DNA of 64,000 bases from Microbispora rosea (GTDB lineage: Bacteria; Actinomycetota; Actinomycetes; Streptosporangiales; Streptosporangiaceae): contig NZ_FTNI01000003.1 of assembly GCF_900156315.1 (NCBI RefSeq), positions 372,001 to 436,000 on the forward strand. The letters run 5' to 3'. Below the pieces are notes generated by a model. That model was not told the DNA's origin. It worked only from the letters and a program-made list of their open reading frames with translations, and searched no databases. Of this stretch, positions 53,178-61,647 are shown one piece after another. Made by a program: the position numbers and the translations under genes. The number at the start of each line of letters is the position of its first letter. The stretch's first letter is position 1.

Positions 53178-53573
53178 ATGCCGGAGCACGAGATGCCGGA
53201 ACACGAGATGCCGGAATACGAGAAGGCCATGCGGCCGGAGGACATCACCCGCCTGTTCGTCGAGCGGTCGAACGCGGGCGACGCCGCGGGAGTGGCGGCG
53301 CTGTACGAGGAGAACGCCGTGCTGGCCTACCCGCCAGGCGGCGTGACGGCCGGCCGGGAGGCGATCCGCGCCCTCTGGGAGAAGGTGCTGGCGAACCGCC
53401 CCCGCTTCGAGCCGGAGGAGCCCCTCCCGACGCTGGTCAGCGGCGACATCGCGCTGACCTCGACCCCGCCGAAGGACGGCGCCGGCGCCCGGGCCCAGGT
53501 CGTACGGCGCCAGCCCGACGGAAGCTGGCTGCGGGTGCTCGACCAGCCGGAGTTCCAGCCGCCCGCCCGCTGA
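53178..53573 (+). CDS. NTF2/SnoaL-like small protein with N-terminal MPEHE repeats
   Basis: 131 residues from ATG 53178, with GGGAGGAACG immediately upstream. After three pentapeptides (MPEHE, MPEHE, MPEYE) encoded by a 15-bp tandem repeat, the remainder is an NTF2-like fold (DITRLFVERSNAGDAAGVAA, YEENAVLAYPPGGVTAGREAI). Such proteins may be hydrolases, isomerases or ligand-binding proteins. Each repeat supplies an in-frame ATG (53178, 53193, 53208), so the start could move among them. It is probably controlled by the divergent LysR protein. Confidence 0.87.
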   Translation: MPEHEMPEHEMPEYEKAMRPEDITRLFVERSNAGDAAGVAALYEENAVLAYPPGGVTAGREAIRALWEKVLANRPRFEPEEPLPTLVSGDIALTSTPPKDGAGARAQVVRRQPDGSWLRVLDQPEFQPPAR

Positions 53574-53578
53574 TCCGG

Positions 53579-54958
53579 TTACTGAGCCGCTGGGGCGGCG
53601 GCGGGGGCGCGGTCCGCCTCGGGGGCCGGGGCGGCGCCCTCGTCGTCCACGAACGTCGCCTCGTCGAAGGGAAGCCGGCCGGCCAGCACCTCCTCGGCCC
53701 GGGAGCGGTCGAAGTCGCCCACCCACGTGCCGATCAGGACGGTGGCGACCGCGTTTCCCGCGAAGTTGGTCAGCGCCCGGGCCTCCGACATGAACCGGTC
53801 GATGCCCACGATCAGGCCGACGCCGTCCACGAGGGCGGGCCGGTGCGACTGGAGGCCCGCCGCCAGCGTGGCGAGCCCGGCGCCGGTGACGCCCGCCGCC
53901 CCCTTGGACGCGATGATCATGAAGACCAGCAGGCCGATCTGCTCCCCGGCGGAGAGCGGGAAACCGGTCGCCCGCGCCACGAACAGCGTCGCCATGGTCA
54001 GATAGATGGCGGTGCCGTCGAGGTTGAAGGAGTAGCCGGTCGGGACCGTGATGCCGGCGACCGCGCGGCTCACCCCCAGGTGCTCCATCTTGGCGATCAG
54101 GCGCGGCAGCGCCGACTCGGAGGAGGACGTGGACAGGATGAGCAGGAACTCCCGGGCGAGATAGCGCAGCAGCGACAGCAGGTTGATCCGCGCGCCCAGC
54201 CACAGCACCGCGCCGAGCACGACCCCCACGAAGAGCAGGCAGGTCAGGTAGAACCCGCCCATCAGCACGGCCAGGCTGCGCAGCGCGTCGAACCCGCCCG
54301 CGCCGACCACCGCGGCCATCGCGCCGAACGCGCCGACCGGGGCCGCCCACATGATCATCGCCAGGACGCGGAAGACGAGCCGCTGCAGGTGGCCGAGCCC
54401 CCGCAGGATGGGCGCCGCCCGCTCCCCCATCGCCTGCAGCGCGAAGCCGGTCAGCAGCGCGACCAGCAGGGTCTGGAGCACCTGGCCCTCGGTGAACGCC
54501 GAGACGAACGTCGCCGGGATGATACCGAGCAGGAAGGACGTCGTGTCGCTCTCGCCGCCCTTGGCCGCCTGCTCCTCGGCGGCCTTGCGCAGCTCGTCGG
54601 TCAGCTGGAGCCCCTCGCCGGGGTGCAGGACGTTGCCCACGAGCAGGCCGATGGCCAGCGCCACCGTGGACATCACGAGGAAGTAGCCGATGGCCAGCCC
54701 GCCCACCTTGCCGACCTTCGCGGCCTGGGCCACTGAGCCGACGCCGAGCACGATCGTGCAGAAGATGATCGGGCTGATCATCATCTTGATCAGGGCCACG
54801 AAGGCCGTGCCCAGCGGCTTCAGCGCGACCCCGGCGTCCGGCGCCACCAGCCCCACGGCGATCCCGAGGAGGACCGCGACGATCACTGCCAGGTACAGAT
54901 AATGGGTCCGGTCACGGGGTGCCGGGTTCAGTGGTGCCGGGTTCGGTGTGGTCGTCAC
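53579..54958 (-). CDS. dctA: C4-dicarboxylate/H+ symporter (DctA family)
   Basis: 459 residues from GTG 54958, preceded by GAGGAGGG. Dicarboxylate/amino acid:cation symporter family, about eight membrane helices and two re-entrant loops. Signatures: the serine-rich STSSSESALPRLIAKME loop, VPTGYSFNLDGTAIY, and GAAGVTGAGLATLAAGL. It imports succinate, fumarate or malate. An Ala/Pro-rich tail of about 20 residues ends the protein. It is divergent from a CitA/DcuS-type sensor and its regulator, so induction by external dicarboxylates is likely. Confidence 0.94.
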   Translation of the reverse strand: MTTTPNPAPLNPAPRDRTHYLYLAVIVAVLLGIAVGLVAPDAGVALKPLGTAFVALIKMMISPIIFCTIVLGVGSVAQAAKVGKVGGLAIGYFLVMSTVALAIGLLVGNVLHPGEGLQLTDELRKAAEEQAAKGGESDTTSFLLGIIPATFVSAFTEGQVLQTLLVALLTGFALQAMGERAAPILRGLGHLQRLVFRVLAMIMWAAPVGAFGAMAAVVGAGGFDALRSLAVLMGGFYLTCLLFVGVVLGAVLWLGARINLLSLLRYLAREFLLILSTSSSESALPRLIAKMEHLGVSRAVAGITVPTGYSFNLDGTAIYLTMATLFVARATGFPLSAGEQIGLLVFMIIASKGAAGVTGAGLATLAAGLQSHRPALVDGVGLIVGIDRFMSEARALTNFAGNAVATVLIGTWVGDFDRSRAEEVLAGRLPFDEATFVDDEGAAPAPEADRAPAAAPAAQ

Positions 54959-55030
54959 GCGACCCTCCTCGTCCTCAAGCGGCCCGCGACGCGGGCGAAG
55001 ATGCGATCTGGTCGGTGACTATGCGCGCGG

Positions 55031-55048
55031 TAGTGACCTGGGTCACTA
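55031..55048. promoter_or_regulatory. Perfect palindrome in the dctA/sensor-kinase divergent promoter
   Basis: TAGTGACC (55031-55038) and GGTCACTA (55041-55048) form an 8-bp inverted repeat with a 2-base spacer, placed between dctA and the sensor kinase gene. A partial copy, GGTGACTA, lies near 55014. This is a good candidate operator for regulation of dctA. Confidence 0.6.
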
Positions 55049-55142
55049 TTGCGTACATTTCGTTCACGGCGGTTTTCACCGGCGCGCCCCGCGGCCGTGA
55101 ATCCGCGTACGACCCGCACCGGGAGCGAGGACGCTGAAAGCC

Positions 55143-56891
55143 GTGACGACGATGACCGCCAGGCTCGGACGCTGGAGCCTGGCCCGGCAGGTGCTCGTGC
55201 TGCAGATCCTGGTCGTCGGGATCACCGTGGCCGGCGCCACCCTCCTCGGTTTCCTGCGTACGCGCGAGCTTCTCGGCGACGAGGCCGCGAGGACGACGAG
55301 GGCGGTGGCGATCAGCGTGGCCGACGCGCCCACCGTGCTCGACGCGCTGGACGACCCCGATCCCTCGGCCGTGCTCCAGCCGTACGCGGAGCGGGTGCGC
55401 GCGGAGGCCGGGCTGGACTTCATCACGATCATGGACAGGGAGGGCCGCAGGTACACGCATCCCAACCCTAGGCAGATCGGCGGGCACTTCCTCGGCACCA
55501 CGGCGCCGGCGCTGGCCGGGCGCACGTTCACCGAGACCTACACCGGCACGCTGGGTCCGTCCGTACGGGCCGTCACCCCCGTGCGGGACGCCGCCGGCCG
55601 GGTCCGGGCGCTGGTCAGCGCCGGCATCACGGTGGCGAAGATCAGTGCCGAGGTGCGCGGGCAGATCGGCTCGGCCGTCCTCACCGGCCTGCTCGGCCTG
55701 GCGGCGGGCATCGCCGGCGCCTACCTGGTGGGCGCCCGCCTGCGCCGTCAGACGCACGGGCTGGGCCCGGCGGAGCTGAGCCGCATGTACGAGTACCACA
55801 ACGCGATCCTGCACGCGGTGCGCGAGGGGCTGCTGCTCGTCGACCGGGACGGCCGGCTGACCCTCGCCAACGACGGCGCCCGCGAGTTGCTCGGCCTGCC
55901 CGGGGACGCGGAGGGACGGCACGTGGGCGACCTCGGCCTGTCGCCCTCGCTGGCCGCGATGCTCGGCTCCGGGGAGAGCCGGTCGGACGAGATCCACCTG
56001 ACCGGGGAGCGCGTGCTGGTGGCGAGCGCCGCCGTGGTGCGTTCCGGCGCCCGCTCACTCGGCACGGTGGTCACGCTCCGCGACCACACCGAGCTGCAGG
56101 CCCTCACCGGGCAGCTCGACGCCGAACGCGGCTTCGCCGAGTCGCTCCGCTCGGCCGCGCACGAGGCGGCCAACCGGCTGCACACGGTCGTCGCGCTCGT
56201 GGAGCTGGGCCGCGCCGACCAGGCCGTGGAGTTCGCCACCGCGGAGCTGCGGGCGGCCCAGCGGCTCACCGACCGCGTGGTGGGCGCGATCCGCGAACCC
56301 GTCCTCGCGGCACTGCTGCTCGGCAAGAGCGCGGCGGCCGCCGAACGCGGAGTCGACCTCGTGATCAGCCCGGACAGCGAGCTCGGCGACGTCGCCCTCG
56401 ACTCCCGCGACCTCGTGACCATCGTGGGCAACCTGATCGACAACGCGATCGACGCCGCCGTACAGGGCGCCCCGCCCGCCCGGGTCCGCGTATGCCTGCG
56501 CGCCGAGGACGGCACGTTCCTGATCAGGGTCGCCGACAGCGGTCCCGGGATCGACCCCGGCGTCGTACGGGACGTGTTCCGGCGCGGCTGGTCCACGAAG
56601 GGGGACGGCCGGGGGCTCGGCCTCGCGATGGCGGGGCAGGCGGCCCGGCGCCTGGGCGGCGGCATCGAGGCGTGCGCCGGCGGTCAGGACCCCGATGGTC
56701 AAAGCCCGGGTGGTCAAAGCCCCCGTGGTCAAGACCCCGATGGTCAAGGCCCCGGTGGTCAGGACATCGGTGATCAGGCCGCCGATGGTCGGGGGGCGGT
56801 TTTCACCGTGCGGCTCCCGCTGCCGCCCCGGGCGGCCACGCCCGCGGGCGCTTCCTGCGGCGGCCCGGCACGCGCGGAGGTGCGGCCGTGA
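55143..56891 (+). CDS. CitA/DcuS-family sensor histidine kinase with repeat insertion
   Basis: 582 residues. Two membrane helices (about 17-38 and 176-198) flank a periplasmic sensor of about 135 residues, followed by a cytoplasmic PAS domain (about 215-320), an H-box with His340 (RSAAHEAANRLH), an N-box (NLIDNAIDAA, 430-439), DSGPGI (465-470) and GRGLGLA (489-495). In front of the last strand of the ATPase domain (VFTVRLP, about 553) is a roughly 36-residue insert of pentapeptides such as GQDPD, GQSPG and GQGPG that other family members lack. It probably senses C4-dicarboxylates for the divergent transporter gene. The stop overlaps the regulator gene (GTGA). Confidence 0.93.
   Translation: MTTMTARLGRWSLARQVLVLQILVVGITVAGATLLGFLRTRELLGDEAARTTRAVAISVADAPTVLDALDDPDPSAVLQPYAERVRAEAGLDFITIMDREGRRYTHPNPRQIGGHFLGTTAPALAGRTFTETYTGTLGPSVRAVTPVRDAAGRVRALVSAGITVAKISAEVRGQIGSAVLTGLLGLAAGIAGAYLVGARLRRQTHGLGPAELSRMYEYHNAILHAVREGLLLVDRDGRLTLANDGARELLGLPGDAEGRHVGDLGLSPSLAAMLGSGESRSDEIHLTGERVLVASAAVVRSGARSLGTVVTLRDHTELQALTGQLDAERGFAESLRSAAHEAANRLHTVVALVELGRADQAVEFATAELRAAQRLTDRVVGAIREPVLAALLLGKSAAAAERGVDLVISPDSELGDVALDSRDLVTIVGNLIDNAIDAAVQGAPPARVRVCLRAEDGTFLIRVADSGPGIDPGVVRDVFRRGWSTKGDGRGLGLAMAGQAARRLGGGIEACAGGQDPDGQSPGGQSPRGQDPDGQGPGGQDIGDQAADGRGAVFTVRLPLPPRAATPAGASCGGPARAEVRP
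56689..56785 (+). repeat. 15-bp minisatellite in the sensor kinase gene
   Basis: Six to seven in-frame units of about 15 bp, consensus near CCCCGATGGTCAAGG, encode GQDPD-like pentapeptides within the ATPase domain. Confidence 0.9.
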
Positions 56892-57559
56892 TCTCGGTTC
56901 TGATCGTGGAGGACGAGGAGCTCACCGCCGAGGCGAACCGTCTGTACGTCGAGCGGGTGCCCGGCTTCCGGGTCGCCGGCGTGGCCAGGTCCGGCGGCGA
57001 GGCCGTCCGCGCGCTGCGCCGCGAGCCGGTGGATCTCGTGCTCCTCGACCTCTACCTGCCGGACATGCACGGGCTGGACGTCTGCCGGGCCATGCGGGCC
57101 GCGGGCCTCCCCTCCGACGTCATCGCCGTCACCTCCGCGCGGGATCTGTCGGTGGTCAGGTCGGCCGTGTCCGCCGGGGTCGTGCAGTATCTGCTGAAGC
57201 CCTTCACCTTCGCCCTGCTGCAGGAGAAACTCGAACGATACGCGGCGTTCCGGTCGTCGATCAGCGGGCCGGGCGAGGTCAGCGGCCAGGGCGAGGTGGA
57301 CCGGGCGCTGTCCACCCTGCGCGGGACCGCCCGCCCCCACCTGCCGAAGGGGATGACGGCCGACACCCTGGAGGCCGTGGCGGGCGCGCTGCGGGACGCC
57401 GCCGACGGCCTGTCGGCCCAGGCCGTGGGCACGGCCGTGGGCGTGTCCCGGGTGACGGCCCGGCGCTACCTGGAACACCTCGTCGACACCGGCGTCGCAC
57501 GACGGGTCCCGCGATACGGCGGCCCCGGCCGCCCGGAACTCCGCTACACCATCGCCTGA
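56888..57559 (+). CDS. CitB/DcuR-family response regulator
   Basis: 223 residues from GTG 56888, overlapping the sensor stop. Receiver domain with VEDEE, phospho-acceptor Asp54 in LLDLYLPDMHG and conserved Lys104 in LKPF. The C-terminal helix-turn-helix (AVGVSRVTARRYLEHLVDTG) matches DcuR/CitB regulators. It likely activates dctA, for example through the palindrome between the divergent genes. Confidence 0.94.
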   Translation: MISVLIVEDEELTAEANRLYVERVPGFRVAGVARSGGEAVRALRREPVDLVLLDLYLPDMHGLDVCRAMRAAGLPSDVIAVTSARDLSVVRSAVSAGVVQYLLKPFTFALLQEKLERYAAFRSSISGPGEVSGQGEVDRALSTLRGTARPHLPKGMTADTLEAVAGALRDAADGLSAQAVGTAVGVSRVTARRYLEHLVDTGVARRVPRYGGPGRPELRYTIA

Positions 57560-57607
57560 TTGCGACATTTGCCCCGAAACGGGCAGATACAGCTCGAGGT
57601 GAGGGCC

Positions 57608-58891
57608 ATGGAAGATCATCGCGGGCAAGACCGGTCCGGAAGCGGGGAGACCGGGTGCTCCCGCCGCAGGTTCCTCGTCTACTCGGCGGCGGGTCCGCTG
57701 GCCCTCGCCGGCGTACGACAGGCGCCGCCGCGGCGGACCGGCCCCGGATCCGCCCGGCAGGACTTCGTCGCGCAGGAGACCCCGTCCCGCTACTTCTCCC
57801 ACCGGGGAAACGGCTCGGAGGAGATGAGGTGGGGCCCGGTCGGCGGATATGGGGACCTGATCCCCAACGACCGGTTCTACATCCACAACCGGGCCCGCCC
57901 GCCGCACATCGACCGTTCGTCGTGGCACCTGGAGATCACCGGTGACGCGGTCTCCCGTCCCAGGTCGTTCTCGTACGCCGACCTGCTCGCGCTGCCCCAG
58001 GTCACCGTGCGCCGCACCCTCGACTGCGGCGCGAACTGCTCGGCCTTCTTCCCCGAGCTCCCGCCTTCCGGCGACGGCCAATGGCTTCCCACCGGCTACA
58101 CCCAGTGGCACTTCGGCGCGGTCGGCGCCGCCGAGTGGACCGGCGTACGGGTCAGGGACGTGCTCGCGGCGGCCGGGCTCGGCCACGCCGTCGACGTACG
58201 GTTCACCGGCCTGGACGAGATCGCCATCCCGGAGGGGACCGTGCACTACTCGGAGGTCGTCGCCGCGGACAAGGCCCTGCGGGACGACAGCCTGCTGGTG
58301 CACCACATGAACGGGGCCGACCTGCCCGTCGACCACGGCTACCCGCTGCGCGCCCTCATGTCCGGGTGGGGCGCCAACACGGCCGTCAAGTGGCTCGGCA
58401 CGATCGAGGCGTCCGTACGGCGTCTGCCCGCGCAGGCCCTGCAGCGCAACCAGGTACTGGTCGGCCCGGCCTATCCCACCCCCGTCCGGCCGACCGTCGG
58501 CCGGGTCCGCAGCGCCCTCGAACTCGACGAGGGCGTCACGCTCGCGCCGGGCGACCACACGCTGCACGGCCGGGCCTGGTCCGGCGCCGGGACGATCGAC
58601 CGCGTCGACGTCACGATCGAGCGAATGATCGCCCCCGGGCGCTGGGTGGCGGAGATGCCCTGGCGCAGGGCGGGGCTCCTCGCCCCGCCCGAGCCGCTGA
58701 TCTGGGTGCGATTCGAGGTGCCGTGGCGAGCGGCGCGGCCGGGCCGATACCGCGTGATGTCACGCGCCCGCGACAAGGCGGGCAACGTCCAGCCCCGGCC
58801 CGCGGACGTCCCCTGGAACCAGCACGCACTCGGCTACGACGGCCACGCCCCGCTGTACCTCACCGTCCTCCCGCCCCGGACCATGCCCTGA
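57608..58891 (+). CDS. Sulfite-oxidase-family molybdopterin enzyme with Tat signal
   Basis: 427 residues from ATG 57608, with GAGGTGAGGG upstream. The N-terminus has a twin-arginine-like segment (SRRRFLVYSAAGPLALAG), so the protein is probably exported folded with its cofactor. The molybdopterin domain (about 95-300) includes LDCGANCSAFF, whose first Cys is the likely Mo ligand, and PLRALMSGWGANTAVKWLG. A C-terminal dimerisation domain contains GRAWSGAGTIDRVDVTIE. Sulfite oxidases and related reductases act on sulfite or on methionine sulfoxide; the exact substrate is unclear. Confidence 0.9.
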   Translation: MEDHRGQDRSGSGETGCSRRRFLVYSAAGPLALAGVRQAPPRRTGPGSARQDFVAQETPSRYFSHRGNGSEEMRWGPVGGYGDLIPNDRFYIHNRARPPHIDRSSWHLEITGDAVSRPRSFSYADLLALPQVTVRRTLDCGANCSAFFPELPPSGDGQWLPTGYTQWHFGAVGAAEWTGVRVRDVLAAAGLGHAVDVRFTGLDEIAIPEGTVHYSEVVAADKALRDDSLLVHHMNGADLPVDHGYPLRALMSGWGANTAVKWLGTIEASVRRLPAQALQRNQVLVGPAYPTPVRPTVGRVRSALELDEGVTLAPGDHTLHGRAWSGAGTIDRVDVTIERMIAPGRWVAEMPWRRAGLLAPPEPLIWVRFEVPWRAARPGRYRVMSRARDKAGNVQPRPADVPWNQHALGYDGHAPLYLTVLPPRTMP

Positions 58892-59087
58892 CGGGATGCG
58901 GGCCCATCAGCAGCGCCCGCCGCCGTCCAGGGACGAGGTGGCGCCGCACCGGCCAGGGCCGCGACTTCCGCGCCCATGAGCACGAACATCCGTCTCATGA
59001 TCGAGGCCCTATGCCTCGCGCCGACCCGGCGGCAGCAGGAGAAGAGCTGCGTGGCCGGCAAGCGGGACCGCCGCACACGGAGGACGG

Positions 59088-59513
59088 TCAGTCTCCGGGC
59101 CCGCGCCAGCCGGTGTGCAGCGTGTAGTGCCAGCCCGGCTGCCAGGCGAAAGGGGCGTCCACCAGGTCTTCCAGGCGCGCGCCGGTCAGCAGGCAGTCCA
59201 GCGCCCACCTGTTGGCCGAGTGAGCGACGATCAGCACGCGGGCGCCGTCCCAGCCGGCGACCAGATCATGCAGGAAGCTCCCCGTGGCCTCGACCACCTG
59301 ACGGTAGCTCTGGCCGCCCATGAAGGGCACGTCGATGTGCGCGGCCCGCCGGGCGGCCACCAGCGAGACCGGGCCGCCATTGAGCGGGCCGTAGTCGCAT
59401 TCGCGCAGCCGTGGGTCGGCTTCGGAGAGCCTGCCCGGCAGCCATCCGGTGGCGATGCCCCTCTCGTTGTCCTCCGTGATCGAATGCGTCTCGTACACGA
59501 TCTCGACCGCCAT
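59088..59513 (-). pseudogene. Histidine phosphatase family protein with an internal in-frame deletion
   Basis: 141 residues from ATG 59513, with GGAGG 5 bases upstream. The start (VYETHSITEDNERGIATGWL) and the rest (RLRECDYGPLNG, VLIVAHSANRWALD, FAWQPGWHY) match actinobacterial histidine phosphatase proteins. After PGRLSE the sequence jumps directly to ADPRLRECDYG: the roughly 40-45 residues that normally lie here, including an active-site arginine region (SDLARAVETA in relatives), are absent. The frame and ribosome binding site are intact, so it may be translated, but it is probably inactive. The comparison with relatives is from memory. Confidence 0.7.
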
Positions 59514-59696
59514 GCCGCCCTCCGTCTCCTGCAGACTTGCCTCGCTGCCAGACACCCGGGACGAGGTCCGGCACTTCGCCCCCCGCTGAACGCCTCCGGC
59601 GTCCGGATCAGCGTCCTTCAGCTTTTGTGACCGGCCACCCCCTCGCGGAGGCCGAAGTCGGACGCGTGCGGAGCGGGCCTGAGCCGTGGCCCTCCA

Positions 59697-59702
59697 TTGA
59701 CA
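59697..59702 (+). promoter_or_regulatory. Possible -35 box before the HAD gene
   Basis: TTGACA at 59697-59702 stands 57 bases before the HAD start. The -10 hexamer at the expected distance is poor (CAGTGA), so this is tentative. Confidence 0.25.
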
Positions 59703-59758
59703 AGACGCGTACGGTGCGACAGTGAGAATCGATCACCCTCGTCGGAAGGCGGCGGACC

Positions 59759-60373
59759 TTGTTGCCTGAACTCCATCCCGGAGACGCCGGTGCCCTGCTC
59801 TTCGACTGGGACGGAACGCTGGTGGACAGCCAGCGGGCGAACTATGTCGCGTTGGCCGGAGCTCTGGCCGAGGAGGGCGTACAGCTGGACCAGGAATGGT
59901 TCGACGCGCGCACCGGCCTCTCCTCGGCCGAGATGGTCCGTCTGCTGGTACGCGAGTGCGGGCTCACCCTCCGGCGGCCCGTGGAGGAGATAGTGGCGGA
60001 TCGCGACGAACGGTTCCTGCGGACGGCGCACGAGATCCGCGTGCACCCGGAGATCGAGGCCGTGGTCTCCTCCTTCCACGGAAGGCTGCCCATGGCCGTG
60101 GCCTCCGGCGGCGCCCGGAGAGTGATCGAGATCACGCTCCGCCACCTGCCGATCCGCCACCGGTTCGGCGCCGTGGTCACCCGCGACGACGTCGAACGGG
60201 GCAAGCCCGCGCCGGACATCTTCCTGCGTGCGGCGAAGCTGATCGGCGTCCCCCCAAACAGCTGCACCGTGTACGAGGACAGCGACGAAGGCATCGCCGC
60301 CGCCCAGGCGGCGGGCATGGCGATCATCGACGTTCGGCCGCTCACCCGCCGGCCGAGCGCCACGAGCGCCTGA
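59759..60373 (+). CDS. HAD-superfamily phosphatase (beta-phosphoglucomutase-like)
   Basis: 204 residues from TTG 59759 (GGAAGGCGG upstream; TTG 59762 also possible). HAD motifs: nucleophile FDWDGTLVDS (motif I), SGG (motif II), the Lys of GKPAPD (motif III) and EDSDEGIAAAQAAGM (motif IV). Small helical cap domain. It would hydrolyse a sugar phosphate or similar. It is convergent with the acyl-CoA dehydrogenase gene. Confidence 0.92.
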   Translation: MLPELHPGDAGALLFDWDGTLVDSQRANYVALAGALAEEGVQLDQEWFDARTGLSSAEMVRLLVRECGLTLRRPVEEIVADRDERFLRTAHEIRVHPEIEAVVSSFHGRLPMAVASGGARRVIEITLRHLPIRHRFGAVVTRDDVERGKPAPDIFLRAAKLIGVPPNSCTVYEDSDEGIAAAQAAGMAIIDVRPLTRRPSATSA

Positions 60374-60432
60374 GGCCGTCTTCGGGGCAAGCTGCTCGTT
60401 GCCGCGGGGGGACGCCCCGGCGACGACGGCCT
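60373..60432. terminator. Terminator-like inverted repeat between HAD and acyl-CoA dehydrogenase genes
   Basis: AGGCCGTC (60373-60380) pairs with GACGGCCT (60425-60432) over a 44-base interval that contains a smaller GGGGC/GCCCC stem. It starts at the HAD stop and lies between convergent genes. No T-tract. Confidence 0.4.
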
Positions 60433-60497
60433 CCGGATGCGTGTACGCGACCCCGGCTCGCACGATCGAGCACGGCGTATCTCCAGGTAACAGCGAC

Positions 60498-61646
60498 CTA
60501 GGCTGGCAGGCCGAGTTCGCGGGCGATGAGCATGCGCTGCACCTCGCTGGTGCCCTCGCCGATCTCCAGGATCTTCGCGTCGCGGTAGAAGCGACCGACG
60601 GGGAACTCGTTCATGAAGCCGTAGCCGCCGAAGATCTGGGTGGCGTCGCGGGCGTTGTCCATCGCGGCGTCGGACGAGACGAGCTTGGCGATCGCCGCCT
60701 CCTTCTTGAACGGCAGGCCGGCCAGCATGCGCTCGGCGGCGTGGTAGTAGGCCAGGCGGGCCGTGTGCACCCTGGCCTCCATGTCGGCGATCTTGAATTG
60801 CATGGCCTGGTAGCGGCCGATCTCCTGGCCGAAGGCCCGGCGCTCCCGCGCGTACCGCAGCGACTCGTCCACGCAGCCCTGCGCGAGGCCGACCGACAGC
60901 GCGGCGATGGCCACCCGGCCCTCGTCCAGCGTCTGGAGGAACTGCGCGTAGCCCCTGCCGCGCTCGCCCAGCAGGTTCTCCTCCGGCACCCGGCATTCGG
61001 CGAACGACAACTCCCGGGTGTCGGAGGCCGACCAGCCGACCTTGGAGTACTTCTTCGACACCGTGAAGCCGGGCGTGCCCGACGGCACGAGGATCGTGGA
61101 GATCTCCGGCCTGCCCTCCTCCCTGCGGCCGGTGATCGCCGCCACGGCGACGACGCCGGTGATGTCGGTGCCCGAGTTGGTGATGAACGCCTTCGAGCCG
61201 TTGATCACCCATTCGCCGCCGTCGAGGACGGCCGTGGTGCGCATGCCGCCCGGCACGTCGGACCCGCCGCCGGGCTCGGTCAGGCCGAACGCCCCGAGGA
61301 CCTCCCCGGCCGCCATCTTCGGCAGCCACCGTTGCTTCTGGGCGTCGGTGCCGAACCGCAGGATCGGCATCTCGCCCAGCGAGACCGCCGCCTCCAGTGT
61401 GATCGCCACCGAGGAGTCGACCCTGGCGAGTTCCTCCAGGGCCAGGCACAGCGCGAAGTAGTCGCCGCCCATGCCGCCGTACTCCTCCGGGACGGGCAGG
61501 CCGAACAGGCCCATCGCGCCCATCCTGCGGACGATGTCGTACGGGAACTCGCACCGCTCGTAGTAGTCCCCGATGACGGGGGCCACCACCTCGCGGGCGA
61601 ACTCCTCGACCGACTTGCGCAGCTCGACGTGCTCGTCGTTCAGCAT
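60498..61646 (-). CDS. Acyl-CoA dehydrogenase, probable isovaleryl-CoA dehydrogenase
   Basis: 382 residues from ATG 61646, with AAGGAGA 7 bases upstream; the frame extends six residues further. Acyl-CoA dehydrogenase fold with FAD motifs (GLTEPGGGSD, FITNSG) and the C-terminal IFGGYGFMNEFPVGRFYRDAK and EGTSE. It oxidises a short branched acyl-CoA at the alpha-beta position and passes electrons to ETF. As the third gene behind methylcrotonyl-CoA carboxylase and HMG-CoA lyase, the expected substrate is isovaleryl-CoA from leucine. Confidence 0.93.
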   Translation of the reverse strand: MLNDEHVELRKSVEEFAREVVAPVIGDYYERCEFPYDIVRRMGAMGLFGLPVPEEYGGMGGDYFALCLALEELARVDSSVAITLEAAVSLGEMPILRFGTDAQKQRWLPKMAAGEVLGAFGLTEPGGGSDVPGGMRTTAVLDGGEWVINGSKAFITNSGTDITGVVAVAAITGRREEGRPEISTILVPSGTPGFTVSKKYSKVGWSASDTRELSFAECRVPEENLLGERGRGYAQFLQTLDEGRVAIAALSVGLAQGCVDESLRYARERRAFGQEIGRYQAMQFKIADMEARVHTARLAYYHAAERMLAGLPFKKEAAIAKLVSSDAAMDNARDATQIFGGYGFMNEFPVGRFYRDAKILEIGEGTSEVQRMLIARELGLPA

Positions 61647-61647
61647 C

